A stretch of DNA of 16,048 nt, from positions 1-16,048 of the forward strand of contig DSBO01000054.1 in assembly GCA_011046015.1 (NCBI GenBank), given 5' to 3'. The notes beneath the pieces are model-generated. The model was not told the DNA's origin. It made no database searches and saw nothing but the letters and a program-made list of their open reading frames with translations. This document shows, piece after piece, positions 14,593 to 16,048 of the stretch (its first letter is position 1; each line of letters begins with the position of its first letter). Position numbers and translations under genes: made by a program. The DNA comes from Thioalkalivibrio sp. GTDB taxonomy: Bacteria > Pseudomonadota > Gammaproteobacteria > SpSt-1174.

Positions 14593-16048
14593 TCAGGCCG
14601 GCTTGTCCTCGTCTGCCGGCGGCATCAGCATCTCGTCGTGTTCTTCCATCTTCCACGGCAGGATGCCCGGCGAGATGTGCAGGAAGTGCAGATACTTCTC
14701 GAACTGGCTGAGGATGTCGTCGATCACTTCCTGCTCGTCGTAGCCGTAGATGTCATAGGCCTGGCCGCCCCGGCGCAGGAACACCTCGGCGCGGTAGTAC
14801 TGCTCGTCGCCATCCGGGTCTCGGGCCTGTTCCGGATAGACGAAACTGGGCCGCGCGTAGCCGCGCAGGCGAATGTCGTAGATGAAGTCCACTTCACCTT
14901 CCTTGACGATCTCCAGGTACGCTCGCTGATTGGTCTCGTCGATGCAGATCTCGCCGGGCCAACCCTTTTCCTTCAGTGCCTCGGAAACGTGGCGCATGGC
15001 ATTGTGTGCGGTCGTCGTGATGAAGGTCTCCACTTCCGTGCGCGAGGGATAGGTTAGCAGGTCGAACAGGCGGTCCTTCCAGGCGGTGGGTCCGGCGCCC
15101 GTGGCATGGGCGGCGGAACGCATGTGGGCCTGCAGGCTCACTTCACGGTGCCCCTCGATCACCAGGGCGCGCCACATGCCGACCGCGGCGATGAGCATGA
15201 TGATGGCGAAGGGCAGTGCACTGGTGATGCTCATGGTCTGCAGGGCGCTGAGGCCGCCGGCGATCAGCAGGGCCGCCGCCACCAGGCCTTCCACCGTCGC
15301 CCAGAAAACGCGCTGCCACACCGGCGTGTTGGCCGCGCCACCGGAGGCCAGCGAGTCGATCACCAGTGAGCCCGAATCCGACGAGGTCACGAAGAAGGTG
15401 ATGATGAGTATTACCGTGATGAACGAGACGATGGAGCTGAACGGCAACTGTTCGAAGAGCTTGAATAGGGCGATGGCGGTGTTCGCCTGTACGTCGTCGA
15501 TGAGGTTGGTGTAGCCCTCCACCAGGATCATGTGCAGGGCCGTGTCGCCGAAGATCGAGAACCACAGGAAGGTGAAGATGGTCGGCACGAACAGCACGCC
15601 GAAGACGAACTGGCGAATGGTGCGTCCACGGCTGATCTTGGCGATGAACAGGCCGACGAAGGGCGCCCAGGCGATGGTCCAGCCGAAGATGAACAGCGTC
15701 CAGTTGCCGATCCAGTCGCTGTGCTCGTAGGCCTGCAGGTTGAAGGTGCGCTCGACGATGTTGTTGAGATACACGCCCGTGTTCTCGAGGAAGGTCTCCA
15801 TGATGAAGATCGAGGGGCCCACCAGGAACACGAAGGCCATCAGCGAGACGGCCAGCACCATGTTGAGGATGGACAGGCGCTTCACGCCCCTGTCCAGACC
15901 CGCTGCTACCGACACGATCGCGGCCGCCGTGATGACCGCGATGGTGATGACCTGCACGGTGGTGCCGACCGGGATCTCGGGCCAGAGGTAGTTCAGTCCC
16001 GCGTTGATCTGCGCCACCGACAGCCCCAGCGTGGTGGCGATGCCGAAC
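14593..16048 (-). CDS. betT: BetT-type BCCT choline/betaine transporter (5' end outside window)
   Basis: The last 484 or so residues of a sodium- or proton-coupled osmolyte carrier of the betaine/choline/carnitine family. The membrane part holds the family signature WTIAWAPFVG followed by KISRGRTIRQF, and TSSDSGSLVID in a later helix. After the last helix comes a long hydrophilic C-terminal domain of about 190 residues. Its segments EVFLRRGGQAYDIYGY and ILSQFEKYLHFLH resemble the C-terminal domain of E. coli BetT, which in BetT proteins is linked to osmotic regulation. The frame continues without a stop through the window edge (reading FGIATTLGLS before the GTG at 16017), so the true start lies outside. 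About 190 N-terminal residues are probably missing. Substrate could be choline or betaine; choline is favoured by the C-terminal domain. Confidence 0.92.
   Translation of the reverse strand, partial: FGIATTLGLSVAQINAGLNYLWPEIPVGTTVQVITIAVITAAAIVSVAAGLDRGVKRLSILNMVLAVSLMAFVFLVGPSIFIMETFLENTGVYLNNIVERTFNLQAYEHSDWIGNWTLFIFGWTIAWAPFVGLFIAKISRGRTIRQFVFGVLFVPTIFTFLWFSIFGDTALHMILVEGYTNLIDDVQANTAIALFKLFEQLPFSSIVSFITVILIITFFVTSSDSGSLVIDSLASGGAANTPVWQRVFWATVEGLVAAALLIAGGLSALQTMSITSALPFAIIMLIAAVGMWRALVIEGHREVSLQAHMRSAAHATGAGPTAWKDRLFDLLTYPSRTEVETFITTTAHNAMRHVSEALKEKGWPGEICIDETNQRAYLEIVKEGEVDFIYDIRLRGYARPSFVYPEQARDPDGDEQYYRAEVFLRRGGQAYDIYGYDEQEVIDDILSQFEKYLHFLHISPGILPWKMEEHDEMLMPPADEDKPA

Noticed and set aside
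16015..16017. GTG at 16017 as start of the BCCT transporter
   Set aside because: The frame is open to the window edge and the upstream residues (FGIATTLGLS) match the BCCT family, so this is an internal valine codon.

Overview
The window looks like part of the chromosome of a GC-rich gammaproteobacterium, probably one living in salty or alkaline conditions. The reasons are an IscU C-terminus very close to the enterobacterial form, a group-2 Mrp cation/proton antiporter operon with fused A and B subunits, a BetT-type osmolyte transporter, and the DUF58-MoxR-TgpA cassette known from Pseudomonas. The sequence alone does not identify genus or habitat. I see no mobile element, integrase, CRISPR array, tRNA or rRNA, and no stretch over about 170 bases lacks a gene.

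Layout. The left edge holds the 3' end of iscU (+ strand), then a highly structured 3' UTR and a clear intrinsic terminator. Everything from 254 to 14116 is on the minus strand. In transcription order (right to left) it is: a YjgR/DUF853 HerA-like ATPase (12641-14116); a 118-base gap; the Mrp operon mrpA(B)-C-D-E-F-G (12522 down to 6775); a CPA2 cation/proton antiporter with a TrkA-N domain (6725-5055); a tandem-domain universal stress protein (5058-4171); then a MoxR AAA+ ATPase, a DUF58 protein and a TgpA-like membrane transglutaminase (4148-254). A small DUF2798 membrane protein (+ strand, 14287-14538) diverges from the ATPase gene. It converges on a BetT-type BCCT transporter (- strand) that runs off the right edge.

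How the genes fit together. From mrpA to tgpA, eleven genes are packed with 1-4 base overlaps or gaps of 2-49 bases, so one long transcript is plausible. The Mrp complex (Na+/H+) and the CPA2 antiporter (probably K+/H+ or Na+/H+) would handle ion and pH homeostasis. The stress protein and the MoxR-DUF58-TgpA module follow on the same strand. The BCCT carrier next door would import choline or betaine, so the neighbourhood has an osmotic and ionic stress theme.

Novelty. Each gene belongs to a known family, and I found no clearly undescribed system. The points most worth checking are the unbroken linkage of two antiporters to the MoxR-DUF58-TgpA module, the structured iscU 3' UTR whose terminator is built into the last codons of tgpA, and a hairpin that may couple mrpD and mrpE translation.
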